Source: Parus major (taxonomy: Eukaryota > Chordata > Aves > Passeriformes > Paridae). Taken from it: a stretch of DNA of 64,000 nt. The position numbers and the translations under genes were made by a program. Under the pieces are notes generated by a model. The model was not told where the DNA came from and searched no databases. It saw only the letters and a list, made by a program, of their open reading frames with translations. Shown in pieces: positions 1-11,694 of this stretch. Where the stretch lies: positions 25,989,685 to 26,053,684 of the forward strand of contig NC_031773.1 in NCBI RefSeq assembly GCF_001522545.3. Direction: 5' to 3'. Position 1 is the stretch's first letter. Each line of letters begins with the position of its first letter.

Positions 1-3000
1 TGGCCCTGATTTTTGTCTCACTAATCTCTTCAGGACAGATTCGCTAAGTCATGGTTAAATCCTCAACGTTCACATTCAGAATGCTAAAGATGGCTGCTAG
101 GCGTCCCAAAATGTGGGTGTTAAGAATTTGGTCTCCTTTACAGTGAGGGTGGAAAAACTAGGTCTTTAGGTCTTTAATGAGCATAGAGAATCCTCAGTAA
201 TTGTCATGTTGAGGGGTGTTAATAGGTTGGAAGTGACAAGGAAAATTATGACTTTTAACACATAGGGACATGCAGCCAGCTGGCATTTTGGAGTTACATA
301 CACTATATTCACCAAAGCAATGACTTTGACTTAAGTTTTCTCTTCATAGCAAGGCTATTACCACCAGGATATGAAATAACCTTCTCACAAGATCTTCTTG
401 TATTTTGATATATCCCCCTTGTAAGGTGAATCACCCACAGCAGGAATGACAGAGTCCCACTAGTGCAGGTCACCCAGTTGCTGATGAGGCCATTTTTTGG
501 AGTGGGAGTTCAGACTCATTTTGACAGGGGTGATTTGGACACATGCATGATGAATGCTATAACCCTTAAATTAATGGATTAAATGAGGCTGGAACATCAT
601 AAGCACCACTGCCAACTCCACCTTTCCAGCTATATTTCCTAGTGATTTCTGCCAGGAGGTAATGGGAATAAATGAAGCTCTCTTGCATACTGCATAAGGT
701 TAGACAGAAGACAAGTGTTAACAGGTAAGTGCAGTCGGGATAATGATGTAAAGTTCATCTCTGAGCCTAAAAGTTTTGTGGAAATTTTCAATTGGAAGAG
801 TAAGTATCTACAAAATTAGGCAGGGAGTTTGAGAATGTCACTGATGCCAAAAATAGCTGATGTGATTACAACTTTCCATAGCATGATTTCATCATTAATG
901 ACATAAATAACAAATGCAAGGTTGTTATCTGAGCAGCTACCTTTTTTTTTTTTTTTTTTTTGCCCGGTTTATGCAAAGAAACATGTATTTTGAGAGTATA
1001 GGTTAAAAATTAATACTTTGGTAGATTTTTTGAACTTAACAAATGGAGAACTTTCATTTTTAAGAACCTGCTAGTCATTGCATCTGAAAGAATTCTATTA
1101 AATATGATTAAGCCTAGATTCAACATATACTCTGAAAGAGATATCTTAGTATTTGTATTTACTATCCAATCAGATGTCTGACATTTTACCAGTACTTGCT
1201 ATAAAGACAATGAGAAAGAGGGAAAAAAAAAAAAAAAGCCATAAGGAAAACCAAAAGGATTTACAGAACAAATGTCTCTGAATGCAAAAGAATTCCAATT
1301 GGCTTTGTATGCTGTTTCACAGTGCTAAAGTCTTCCTAGAATTGTTGAAAATTTAGAACTTTTTCTTCTGTAGAGAGATAATCATACTTGTAGACTGCCA
1401 ATCAGTCAGCGTAGTGATGGCTTATGTTTTAATTTAGATTGCTTTTGTGGCACTGTACCATAACTCATACAGATTAACTAAAAAACATCATATACTGAAG
1501 GTGGATCTTGGGCAATCTTCATCCTAAATGCTACATCTGTAGCCTTGGTTAGAAATACCCAACACAGTATAATGGAAATTCTTTAATACAGAGAAGAGCA
1601 TTTCCGTGCCTTTCAGCTGCGAGTCTTTGAATATGTTTGTGTATATGTATAGTGTTAAAGTAACCCCTCTACATTTCCCTGGTAAACCAGTGCCTGATTA
1701 GTTTACAGACTCCCCATTTCTGGCTTTCTAATTAACCCCCTTACCTTTAGCCAATTAAGAGAGTTTGTTTGTTTGCTTTTAAATTATATAAAACTGAGCA
1801 TGTAATACTGTGGAACTTAATGCTTTAAATTTAATATACTGGAGCTGGATATTAAATAGGTAATCAACTAGTTGAGTAGCTGAAAAAGTTTCCTTTTCTC
1901 CAAATCTCTCTAGGCATCCCATTCTTTTCACAAGTGCTGTAGATTTTTTTTTGCATACATGTTTTATTTTCTATTTATATCTTATGACAGGGGAGGCAAA
2001 AGCTTAATTAAACTGCAGCTATGGTTTGCCAAAATTGGAACAATATTTTCAGTGCTATAAGAAAAGATGATAGCATAATAAGAAATAAAGAATGATGTGA
2101 AAATGCACCTTTATTTTGGTAGGTAAAATAAGAGTCTGTTCCAGAAAACAAGTCTTAAGTGGGCCAACTTCCGATATCTGCTTCTTTGAAATGAATCCAG
2201 ACTTCAGCGGTCGAAAAAAATTATTCAGAATTAAGCTTCTTAGTAATGAAAATAATGAGCAGAAAATATGTAGCATCACCATTCTCACCCCCTTAAAAAT
2301 AAAAAACAACAACAAAAAAAGGATGAAAATATTCAGATTGTTTTCTTTTGTATGAACTGGATAGAAGAATCTTCTAACTGACCAACAAATTCTTTATTAT
2401 TGACTGAGACTGGTAGTAATTTTAAAATTGTATAAATTAGACTTTATGAGGATATGACTCTGTGTTTGGAAGTTTAGTGCAATCTTCCCTGTTACCAATA
2501 TCATATCACAGGTGCTTTAATACAACAACAAAAAAAAAGAAAAAGAAAAAGAAAAAAAACTACCAGCCAACCAACCAACCAAAAAATCCTAAAACAACCA
2601 CACCACAAAACCAAAACACACAAACCCCCTTTAACCCCAAATGAACAGAAAACCAAGAAAAAGACACAAAACCCCACTCCCTAGATTTACATATGATAAG
2701 AAAAACAGTTTTGGTACTTCAATGCTTGGAGTTAAATTTAAGAAATTTTTAAAAAAACACCAGTTTTAAAACACGTTAAACTATCCTATGAAATCACTGA
2801 ATTTGTTTTCATATGTATTTCGATAATATGTGAAATTATTAACTGCATGACCTCACATAGCTATATCTCTGCTAAATAGCAGTTGAATGTTAGCCTTCAT
2901 TTTTTTTTTCTCTTTGATAGCTTTCTGGTAATGTACTGAATTAGGAGGTTTTGATATCAATGGGAACCATCTTCTACTCTCCAGTAGAGCATGTCACACA

Positions 3001-3488
3001 ATAACACACTAGAACCATGAAATTTGATAGCATTTTAAAGTTTGCCTCCTCCACTATCTCTTATTGCTTACAAAACTCCATAAAATAAACTTCTGTGGCT
3101 GTAAACCAGGGATTTATTTTTTTTTTTTAATTGTCCTGGTGGAAGAAGTCTAAACTTTGGAAATGCCTGCATTTTTCAACAAAGATTATTGGATTCAGAT
3201 TTATTTTTTTCTAATTATAGCTAAAGTGTAGTGTTTGTTAATCTGTTACTGAATTTGTAAGAGGATAAGATTTTTATACATGTGTGAAAATCATAGTTCT
3301 TAAACTGACATAAGAATATGTTTTCACTTAGAGTGATGCAGAGAAAAATCCTGAAGGAGAAGATGGTGTGGGAAAAACTATGTCAAAACCAATTTTTTTT
3401 TATATAGAATAATGACCTGAATGTTAATGGACAGATGGATATTCAACTGTGTTCAATAGTGATAATGCAAAACAACAAGGGAAGGAGA
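1..3488. other. unassigned AT-rich non-coding DNA
   Basis: I see no gene, exon or recognisable transposon in this stretch. Open frames are short and overlap on both strands. It holds a 20-base T run (942-961) and a 15-base A run (1223-1237), either of which could be the tail of a worn retroposon, but no body is recognisable next to them. An A/C-rich low-complexity block is listed separately. It could be intronic or intergenic. Confidence 0.6.
2523..2670. repeat. A/C-rich low-complexity tract
   Basis: The top strand has almost no G or T. It runs from AAC repeats into AAAAAG repeats, then CCAA repeats, then a C/A mix to about 2670. A 60-residue frame across it (2462-2644) encodes a Lys run followed by Asn/Gln/Pro/Thr-rich sequence, as expected for low-complexity DNA, and is not a gene. 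Confidence 0.8.
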
Positions 3489-3539
3489 AATTGTCCAATA
3501 TTTCTTTGTAGGTGTTAATTTGCATTCTGGGAGCTGGCC
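3489..3539 (+). repeat. local direct repeat, copy 1 of 2
   Basis: This 51-bp segment starts AATTGTC and ends AGCTGGCC. It recurs at 3774-3824 in the same orientation, with 46 of 51 positions identical and no indels. The copies start 285 bp apart and the DNA between them is not obviously repeated. It resembles no repeat family I know. Confidence 0.85.
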
Positions 3540-3773
3540 AGTATTAGATGACTAGTATATGACAGCTTTACAGAAAACAAAGTACTGGTTTAAAGCCTAG
3601 AAAAGAATCAAAATAAATTAATAACACTAGAAGTCTAAGGGGCAATTTTCCCATTCATGAAGATCAAAACCAAAATTCTGAGCCTTACCATTAACTTATA
3701 TCAGCTTATGTGAATGAATATTCTGTGTAACATCAATCTTTAAGTTCTTATTTTTCTTGTTACTATTATGGGG

Positions 3774-3824
3774 AATTGTCTAATATTTCTTCGTAGGTGT
3801 TAATTTCCATTTTGGCAGCTGGCC
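3774..3824 (+). repeat. local direct repeat, copy 2 of 2
   Basis: Second copy of the 51-bp segment at 3489-3539. The five differences are scattered substitutions, two of them C/T and two G/C, which suggests an old duplication rather than an assembly artefact. Confidence 0.85.
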
Positions 3825-4400
3825 TTCAGTAAAAATTTTAGCGTTCTTCCATTTGATATGGCTTTGACATTTATTCTTAGAAAGGTAAATAGTGTTCTAA
3901 TGTCTTTCATTTTTTAGAGTATACTTACAAAAAGAAAGATGAAGCAGACACAGAAGTGATTTGACCTTTCAAAAAATATTTTCAGCAACTTGTTGCTCTG
4001 TTAAACTGCTCTGCATAATTCAAGACATGGATTCCAAGAGCTAATTATCACATCTATATTTAAATCAGTGTTCACTGAAAACTTACAAAATCTTGTCACA
4101 AACATTTTTGAACAAATTCAAGATAAGGCAGAGTACATGTGGCTGTGAAAGGAGAATGCTGATATATAAATATATAGAAATTTACTGAAGTGAACAATTC
4201 TACACATTTACTTACTTGTATCATAGGTGGGTGTAGAAATGAGACTGTTTTACAGATCATTTCAGTAAATAGCATGTAATTTTCCTTTCATAAAGATACT
4301 GGCAGCTAACTCAGAGCACTGTTTCCATGACCTGGTGAGAGTATTGTAGTTTCAGTTCAGTGACTTTAATTTATCTGAGTATTACAATATTTTCATAAAA

Positions 4401-5060
4401 CCATAGAGATCTTTAGTCCCATTAGGGTCATGGAGTCCAACTCCCTACTCCTTCCAGGATGACCTAAAGCTGAAGCATCTGAATAAAAGCACCATCCAGA
4501 TGCTCCTCAGACTCTGGCAGGCTTCCTGCCATGACCATTTCCTTGGGGAGCCTGTCCTATGCCCAAACACCCTCTCAGTTAAGAATGGACGTTTTCCTAA
4601 CATCCAGCCTGAAACTTCCCTGATGCAGCTTGATTCCATTTCCTTGAGTCCTGTCACTGGTCACCAGAGAGAAGAGATCTGTGGCTGCCCCTCTGCTGTC
4701 CACCTTGAGGAACCTGTAGACAGGGATGAGGCCTTCCCTCAGACTGAACAAATCAAGTGACCTCAGATGATCCTGATGTGTCTTGTCCTCTATGCCTTTC
4801 AAAGTCTTGATAATCCTCCTCTGAATATATTTTCAATTTTATGTCCTTCTTATATTGTAGTGCCCAAAACTGCACATGGTTATTGAGGTAGGGTTGAACC
4901 TGCAGAGATTTGAGTAGGACAACCACGTTTCTCAACCAGCCAGTGATAGTGTGCCTGACACCATTCTGGGTGCCAAGGCACACTGCTGACTCCTGCTCAA
5001 CCACAATCCCCAGATATCTTTCCACAGAGCTCTTCTCCATCTTCTCATTCCTCAACTGGT
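4401..5060 (-). mobile_element. CR1 LINE, 5'-truncated 3' end
   Basis: Read on the minus strand, this matches the 3' part of avian CR1 non-LTR retrotransposons. It starts near 5060 with the GGAAAGATATCTGGGG block and then the ...CAGCAGTGTGCC region. Next comes the stretch ending in CAGTTTTGGGC, which would encode VQFWALQYKKDI, and it finishes at 4401 in the CR1 tail (GGAGTTGGACTCCATGACCC and CTCTATGG). Only about 660 bp of a normally over 4-kb element is present, the usual result of incomplete reverse transcription. It is well diverged with many indels and cannot move. Open frames on both strands here are by-products. Confidence 0.88.
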
Positions 5061-5507
5061 ACGTATAAACAGAATGTTTTATTTAAATTACAGTTACTTC
5101 ATCTTACTGAACCAGACTGTGAATATTTTGACTGGTTTTTTTGAGGTTTGTTTGTTTGTTTGCTTGCTTATTTGTTTGGGGTTTTTTGAGGGGGCGGGGA
5201 CTTCAGGGCACTTTTTTTAGTGATTTTTTTTTGTTGTTTAATTATTTGTTGTTGAATGGTTGATCCAAAAGAAAACGTGACCCACAGCAGTCAATCTCTG
5301 CCCAACATTTATTGAATAAAAAAAACTGAAACAAAAAACACCAACACATTTTCTCATGGCAACATATTACAGAAATCTGCAGTAGCCAAACCAAGGAATT
5401 ATGACCATATACTGTCACCAGATGCAGAGTAATATTTAGAGGTTTTGTTAAATTCAAATTTTTAAAAAATTATCTCTTCTACAAACAAACAAAACATTAT
5501 TGAACTA
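5061..5507. other. T-rich unassigned spacer
   Basis: Non-coding. It includes a TTTG/CTTG-rich microsatellite-like run at about 5141-5180, then GGGGTTTTTTGAGGGGGCGG. No family is recognised. Confidence 0.6.
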
Positions 5508-5673
5508 TTTTATAATACTATAATAATATTACAATATATATTATAATAATATATAATATTAAATGATGTTGTATATTATATATAATATAATAATATTATG
5601 TTATAATATTAAAAATATATTATATAATTATAAGTTCATATAATTATTATAATTATAATACTATAATATAATC
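5508..5673. repeat. AT-only low-complexity block
   Basis: About 165 bp made almost entirely of A and T, as interleaved TAATA, ATATA and TTATAA units. It is internally palindromic in many registers, so it could extrude hairpins and is a likely slippage and breakage site. No unit is regular enough to call a simple microsatellite. Confidence 0.85.
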
Positions 5674-6529
5674 ATGCTTGAAGAATGAGAGAAGCTTGTG
5701 AAAATTAGAATTTATGTCTCATTTTCTTTTAATGAAAATAAATTTTTTTATTCATGCCTATAACTTGAAAAACAATAGGCATTTCTATTTTCTAGAAATT
5801 CACAGTTTAAGGAAGGAAAGCTTAGAAAATTAATCCTGTTGCTACATAAAGAATTCAAACAGGAACAGTTTTCTCCTTTGGAAATAAGAGAATAGAGCTC
5901 TTGCACACCAGAAGATAAAAAAACTTGCAAGAAATATGTAGAATAAAATAACTAATCTTTACCCAGCACAGGTCAAATTAATGTTGCAAAATCCATCTCT
6001 GTGAAGTTTTATTAACCCCTAATATTAGCCTCCATCATAGCTGTTACATATATTTGAAAGAATGACATGACTGAGGTACTCTCCACATAGCTAAGAGTTA
6101 AGAATAACCTTTTTTTAAATATTTAGTTAATGTAGTTGATGTATAATGTGCACTTCACTTTGTGGGTGTTATTCAGAGATACAAAAAGTGTTATTCATGA
6201 TGCCTCTTATTACTGGAATATGTATGCTCACTAACTGAGTTTCAAGTGCTGCTAAAAGAAAATCTGCAGACAGAGCAAAAGGGCAAAAGGGTGACATCTG
6301 GCATAGCAGACTTTCTAAGATCGTTTTGGCACACAGCCTGCATTAAACGGCAGACGCTGAGGGAAAAAAATTGGAATCAAAAGAAAAGAGAATACAATGA
6401 AAAATTTATTTCTCATCTTTAGCTATTGTAAACCACTCAAAACCAGTCAAAACACTTTAGTTTATTGTCTGCATGCCTTGCACTGGGCCATTCTGTGATC
6501 TCTAAATTACCCTAAACCTGGTCTGAGGT

Positions 6530-7012
6530 GTGACATTTTATCAGCCTGATTACAGCTACTCACTGCAGCGTTTTCTAATCACTATACACTTGATTTCACC
6601 TTTCCAATTTTCACCTGAACGAGTGATACACAAAAACATCCTCACCATTACCACACCTCATGTACTTCATTTTTCAGAATGGTGGAAAGATGATACACAT
6701 GCCATGCTGTTTGAAGTGTGGCAAAATGCATTTTATACTTTAAACAAACAGTGCCGTGGAAACTGTGAGATGCATGTCCTTGGAGGAAAACAGTCCATGC
6801 ATTTCATCTACACAGGGAAAGGACATAAAAAGAAATATGTAGATGTTATAACTATTAAACCTACCTTGAGACAGGGACAGTTTTTTAGAGCCCATGTGCG
6901 ACTGAGCAAAACAATAGAATTAGGGATTTCATTGGCCCTTTTTATTTCACTGAGTTCCTTACTGGGCTTTGTCTCGGATGTAACTAAGAAGGAGTGGAAA
7001 GGAGGGTATTAA
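6530..7012 (+). other. open reading frame of unknown status, possible 3' exon
   Basis: A 160-codon open frame in AT-rich DNA, not recognised as any protein family. Counting from the first base gives GTG, which is not a normal eukaryotic start. The first ATG in frame is at about 6704 and leaves roughly 103 residues. A pyrimidine-rich tract ending in TTTTTCAG lies at 6670-6677, so an acceptor could feed this frame (segment 6678-7012, stop TAA at 7010). Seen in the product: a WWKDD motif, a Lys-rich stretch (KGHKKKYVD) and a hydrophobic run, ISLALFISLSSLLGF, near the C-terminus that could span a membrane. A frame this long is mildly unlikely by chance, but codon use gives no clear sign of selection. 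A chance frame is most probable. Confidence 0.15.
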
Positions 7013-7377
7013 TTTTGAGTGATCAATAACTCATTGCTTTACGATGCAAAGAGTTAATTCTGCCAAATCTCTGAGTTACTGATTATTTCTGTTTAGTGCC
7101 TCTTGTGCATCTGAGAGTCTTTGTTGTCTTTTAAAGCATTACACACACATACACATTAGGGAGGTGCTCCTCTGCTTTCCGTGGTGTTGCTGAGAAGCCA
7201 CACTGCAAATTAGCTCTGAGAAATCTGTCTGCATTTATGTATGTGCTAATCTGAAACCATAGTGCCTCCCTCTTTTTTGATCTGTCTGTTCCTGTCATCT
7301 TAAATGAATGTGGAAATGTAATACTAAACAAAGTGTAGTATAATAATGGTTTTATGACAGCTAATATACATTATAGC

Positions 7378-7421
7378 AATAATAATAATAATAATAATAA
7401 CAACAACAGCAATAATAATAG
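7378..7421 (+). repeat. AAT/AAC trinucleotide microsatellite
   Basis: About eight AAT units, then AAC units, one AGC, and AAT again. An interrupted trinucleotide repeat such as this is probably polymorphic in length. Confidence 0.92.
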
Positions 7422-8631
7422 TTGTTGCATGGCCTTGGGCTTCTTTATCTGTTTTTCTCTTATTGTTTTTCTTGAATCCTTGCCTCACCATGTCTGTTCC
7501 TCTACTTTGGTGGGCAAAAAAGTATGAAGGTTTTTTGACCTCTACTTTTGGAATCAGCTTGGACTGATTGGGCACTTGGGGAGTGAGTATTTGTTTTATG
7601 TTGCCTGGTATACTGTGAATTTAAGTGTGTGCTATGGAATTTGTATTCATTGGTCAGGGGATTTTATATTATTGCTAACAGAAAATAAAGTTTGATTCTG
7701 AGCTCCTCCAGTAGATTTAAAACAGTTTCCTAAAATGCAGCAAAAGATATTGAGTAACACAAGCAGTATATTTGGATAAAACTGAACAACCAAATAAGCA
7801 ATCAACAAATGTAGTACATTCCCTTTTCACAAGGAAACTTGGAAAAGCAAGTTCATTTCTTAAGCTCTGTGATAAGCTGTCAGAAGAACATGCATACATG
7901 CTAGATATTTATCTTAGTCCAAATTTCTTTACTCAGTGCTTGACGACATGAGTCATCACTGAGATAAATTTTGCACTCCTATATTAAAGCATCACTGTGA
8001 AGAGTCATATTTTATAGAATTGAAGGGGAAACATTATAGATTGGACTGTTGCAATGAACCATTGTTTTGGGGAAACAATGAGAATGAAATTAATTCTCCA
8101 TTGAAATAAAGCTTGAAGTCTCAACTTATTTTCCCAAGAACATCTGCCTTTCATCTAATATAAACATAAGATTTGGCAGAGTTTACTCATCCTTGCTCAG
8201 ATGAAGCCAAGAACCAAAATAAACATGAAGAATAATTCAGTGTTGAATGCTGATGGCAGAGATTTGGGCATAAATTTTACAGTGATTTTAGCTAGTGCTA
8301 TTAATTCTTCATGTTTAACAAAATAACAGAAGCTGAGGAAAAGCTAATAAAAAATAACATTTGAAAAATACATTGCTTTTTAGAATCCACCCTTGTAGTT
8401 CAGAAAGTATCTAAAAAACTTTTTCCTTCCTTTAAATAGAATATAAGTATCTAAATGAATTTTCCAATTTTTTCCCCCACAGATCTTATTTTCACCTGTA
8501 TTTATCTTGTAAGAATACTAGTTGCTAAATTGGTTCCTAGCCCTTCTTGAAAGGAGTCTACAGATACATAGAAATGTAAAATGTGGCTAAAATTTAATAA
8601 AGTTTCATCCTTGTTTTTCCTTCAGTGAATT

Positions 8632-9896
8632 TGTCATGGGGTGACTTTACCTTTAAGATAGCTTTGGGAGCTAAGGAAGTTGAAGCTGCTGGTGGCTGAT
8701 GGGAGTCTTTACTCCTGACCAATTATCGGTCATTTCTAAAAATTAACAGCAGTTTTGACCATTGAAAAGTGAGATCAACTTGTAAACAACACCTTAAGAT
8801 GTAAAGCCAGAGCTCTCTTGTTCTCTTTGTGTTTCCAGCCTCTGACAAGGTAACGAGGCTCTGTCTCGGCCTCCTTCCCCCCTCCAGGCCGGACAAGGCC
8901 CGCAGAGGGCAGGGGAGGAACAGAGACGGCTGGCCTGACTTGATTTGTAGTTTCTGCTGCTGAACTGAAACCTGACACCATGAACATCTGCAGCTTTCCA
9001 AGACTTTAACTCTTTTACTACCTGGATAAAACGTACAGACTTTTACTACCTGGATAAAACATACAGATTACTCCTTTTTCCCAGAGAGACAGAGGGAGAG
9101 ACACAATCAACATGAAGAAGACATTATAAAACCATCAAAGACCATGAAGAAAAGAGTCAAGTTTTAGATGGGGAAGAGAGAATAAGGAGATGCTTTATAA
9201 GCTGAAATATTTTTCTGTTAAAGCTATGGAGATGGACAATAGTGTTCTGAAAAAACTCCTTTAATTCATGACAGAGTATATAGGGAGGAATAGAGTGTCA
9301 AAGTGTGGATTTTGAGCAAAAGGTGGAGTAATTGTGATACAGTGAGGTGCTGGAACNNNNNNNNNNNNNNNNNNNNNNNNNNNNNNNNNNNNNNNNNNNN
9401 NNNNNNNNNNNNNNNNNNNNNNNNNNNNNNNNNNNNNNNNNNNNNNNNNNNNNNNNNNNNNNNNNNNNNNNNNNNNNNNNNNNNNNNNNNNNNNNNNNNN
9501 NNNNNNNNNNNNNNNNNNNNNNNNNNNNNNNNNNNNNNNNNNNNNNNNNNNNNNNNNNNNNNNNNNNNNNNNNNNNNNNNNNNNNNNNNNNNNNNNNNNN
9601 NNNNNNNNNNNNNNNNNNNNNNNNNNNNNNNNNNNNNNNNNNNNNNNNNNNNNNNNNNNNNNNNNNNNNNNNNNNNNNNNNNNNNNNNNNNNNNNNNNNN
9701 NNNNNNNNNNNNNNNNNNNNNNNNNNNNNNNNNNNNNNNNNNNNNNNNNNNNNNNNNNNNGTAGTTTTGTTAATAAACTTTCTTTATTCCTTTTAAGTTT
9801 TAAGCCTGTTTTGCTCTTGTTCTAATCCATATCTCACAGCAAGAAATAAGTAAGTTTTCTAGTAATTTTTTTAGTTACTGCTTTAAAACCATGACA
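8632..9896 (+). mobile_element. avian endogenous retrovirus LTR (solo), interrupted by gap
   Basis: The element begins TGTCATGG (8632-8639) and ends CCATGACA (9889-9896), perfect 8-bp inverted termini of the TG...CA type. The flanks are identical 5-bp sequences, GAATT at 8627-8631 and GAATT at 9897-9901, the target-site duplication expected of ERVL-type integration. A polyadenylation signal AATAAA lies at 9772-9777, followed by T-rich downstream sequence, so the LTR reads on the plus strand. The tail (CTAATCC..TCTCACAGCAAGAAATAAGT) matches an avian LTR family I recall. A GC-rich block at 8860-8940 lies within it. A short tandem duplication (CTTTTACTACCTGGATAAAAC twice, about 9012-9060) is internal. 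No gag or pol is visible, but the N run could hide sequence of unknown length. Confidence 0.88.
9357..9760. other. assembly gap (N run)
   Basis: 404 consecutive N. It lies wholly inside the LTR, so the missing sequence is probably LTR or retroviral interior. The length may be an estimate. Open frames running into it are meaningless. Confidence 0.99.
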
Positions 9897-9901
9897 GAAT
9901 T

Positions 9902-10432
9902 ATAACTGCATAAAAGTAATTCCAATAAGGTATGTCTAGGAAAGTTACAAAGAAGATGATTTTTGAAATTGCTTCAAATTGCTTCATATCTGGCTAGGGA
10001 CTGATTTTCATCCTCATCCCATGCTACAAGAAACTACTACAAGTAAAGCATACACTAATATGGAAGAAATTTCTGAACATAAATTTAATTTGAACATAAA
10101 GTTAATTTGAGTTTTAAAAAAGAATTGGTACTTGGTATTAGTCTATAAATTGTTCTGAATTGGTAGTGAGATGTGTCTAAAATGAAAGACAGACAAAACT
10201 TCTCTACACACATGGAAGAAGGAAGTATTCCAGGAATACAGAATGCATTTTTCATGGGCTTTCTCACCACTTATTAGTGTTCATAAAAGCATCCACACAT
10301 TTCCAGTCTTGCATCAACTGTTCTTTCAAGAATTATGTTTGATTGAGGGAAATTACATACTTGCAGTATATTAGTTGTTGTAGTGGTAGTATGAAGCTAT
10401 TTTTTTTCTAATCTCAACTGCAACAAATTAAT
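9902..10432. other. unassigned AT-rich spacer
   Basis: Between the LTR's target duplication and the 54-bp tandem repeat I see only non-coding AT-rich DNA. Confidence 0.55.
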
Positions 10433-10540
10433 ATTTTGAAAATTATTTAGCTTTATTATCCTACTAACTGTGACATAAAATCTGCCATTTTGAAAATTCT
10501 TCAACTTTATTATCCTTCTAGCTGTGATATAAAGTCTGCC
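10433..10540 (+). repeat. 54-bp tandem duplication
   Basis: Two directly abutting 54-bp units (10433-10486 and 10487-10540), each starting ATTTTGAAAATT and ending TCTGCC. They are identical at 47 of 54 positions with no indels. This is an old simple tandem duplication in non-coding DNA, with no further copies on either side. Confidence 0.9.
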
Positions 10541-11077
10541 TGATACTGGCTAATAGAACATAGTGTAAGGACATGGTGAAAAGATGTAGGGAAACATTGC
10601 TTGACAGTTTGAATTCAGACATCTTTGTTGGCAAAGGAAATTGCTTGTGTTCTCGGGGAAAGAAAGGAAACAAAGTCTACAGAGGACAAAAAGTTTCATC
10701 TAAAAGAACATGGCACAATGGATAAAACTGAACAAATTGTTAATATGCAGCAACATTGTCATAGGAACATATTGTACATTTAGTGTATTCATTTGGATTA
10801 TATTTCGTTTTACTTCCCATTCTTTATTCAGCTTATTGTAAGAAAGAGACAATCTGATGATGAATTAATCAATCCAAATGCTACAAATCTTGGACTATGT
10901 CATTATCTAGTGATCCAGTGCAGTTCACTGGATATACATAATGAATTATTTGATGTTGAAGAACCACCTCTTACATTTGCTTCATATTTGATTTGGGTGC
11001 TGTGCTCCACTTAGGCTTGGATCGGCCTCACAAACTGACATCTTCACTGCATGCATGCTTCATTTTTTGTCACCTTG
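10541..11077. other. unassigned spacer between duplication and LTR
   Basis: Non-coding. A 73-codon frame at 10793-11014 resembles no family I know and is of a length expected by chance. Confidence 0.5.
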
Positions 11078-11689
11078 TGTCATAGTTTAAGCCCAATTGG
11101 CATTTCAGCTCCATGCTGCTACTCAGTCACTCCCCCTGGCTTCTTTCCCCCATCTTGGTTGGACAGAGGAGAGAATTGGAAAGGTAAACGTGAGAAAACT
11201 TAGAGGATGAGATAAAGACAGTTTAAGAGGCAGAACAAAAGCTGTGCATGTAAGCAAAAGAAAAAGGAATTAATTCACCATTTCCCAGGGGCAGGCAGGT
11301 GTTCAGCCATCTCCCAGGAGAGAAGGGCTCCATCACAGGTGATGGTGACTGGAGCAGACAAACACCATCCCTCCAAACATCCCCCTCTTCCTTCTCCTTC
11401 CCCCAGCTCTGTATGCAGAGCACACCACCACATGCTCTGGGCTATCCCTGTGGTCACTTGGGGTCAGGTGTCCTGGCTGTGTCCCCTCACAGCTCCTGGT
11501 GCAGCCCCAGCCTTCTCACTGCTGGGGTGGGGTGAGAGGTGGAAAAGGCCTTGGCTCTGGGTAAGCTCTGCTCAGCAACAGCTGGAACATCCCTGTGTTA
11601 TCAGCACTGTTTTTGTCACAAATCCTAAACACAGCCCCATGCCAACCACTGTGGAGAAAATTACAACTATCCTAGGCAAAACCAGGATA
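11078..11689 (-). mobile_element. avian endogenous retrovirus solo LTR with target duplication
   Basis: On the plus strand it runs from TGTCATAGTTTAAGCCC to AAAACCAGGATA, the reverse complement of a common avian LTR whose sense strand starts TGTCCTGGTTT and ends AAACCATGACA (recalled consensus). Retroviral sense is therefore minus. It is flanked by identical CCTTG at 11073-11077 and 11690-11694, so one clean integration and a later LTR-LTR recombination explain it. Recognisable internal blocks include the CACTCCCCCTGGCTTCT segment and GTGTCCTGGCTGTGTCCCCT. Where the family has a TATATAAA promoter box this copy reads GCATACAGAGC, so the promoter looks lost. Long GC-rich open frames on both strands here are by-products. 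Confidence 0.92.
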
Positions 11690-11694
11690 CCTTG

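Larger units (their letters stand above)
5674..8631. other. unassigned AT-rich non-coding DNA
   Basis: No recognised transposon or gene. It contains the open frame at 6530-7012 and the AAT microsatellite at 7378-7421, listed separately. Elsewhere frames are short. Confidence 0.55.

Noticed and set aside
4445..5055. Several frames of 70-100 codons
   Set aside because: All lie in a decayed CR1 3' region, which is largely untranslated in the family.
9303..9796. Two frames of about 150 codons
   Set aside because: Almost entirely N bases from the assembly gap.
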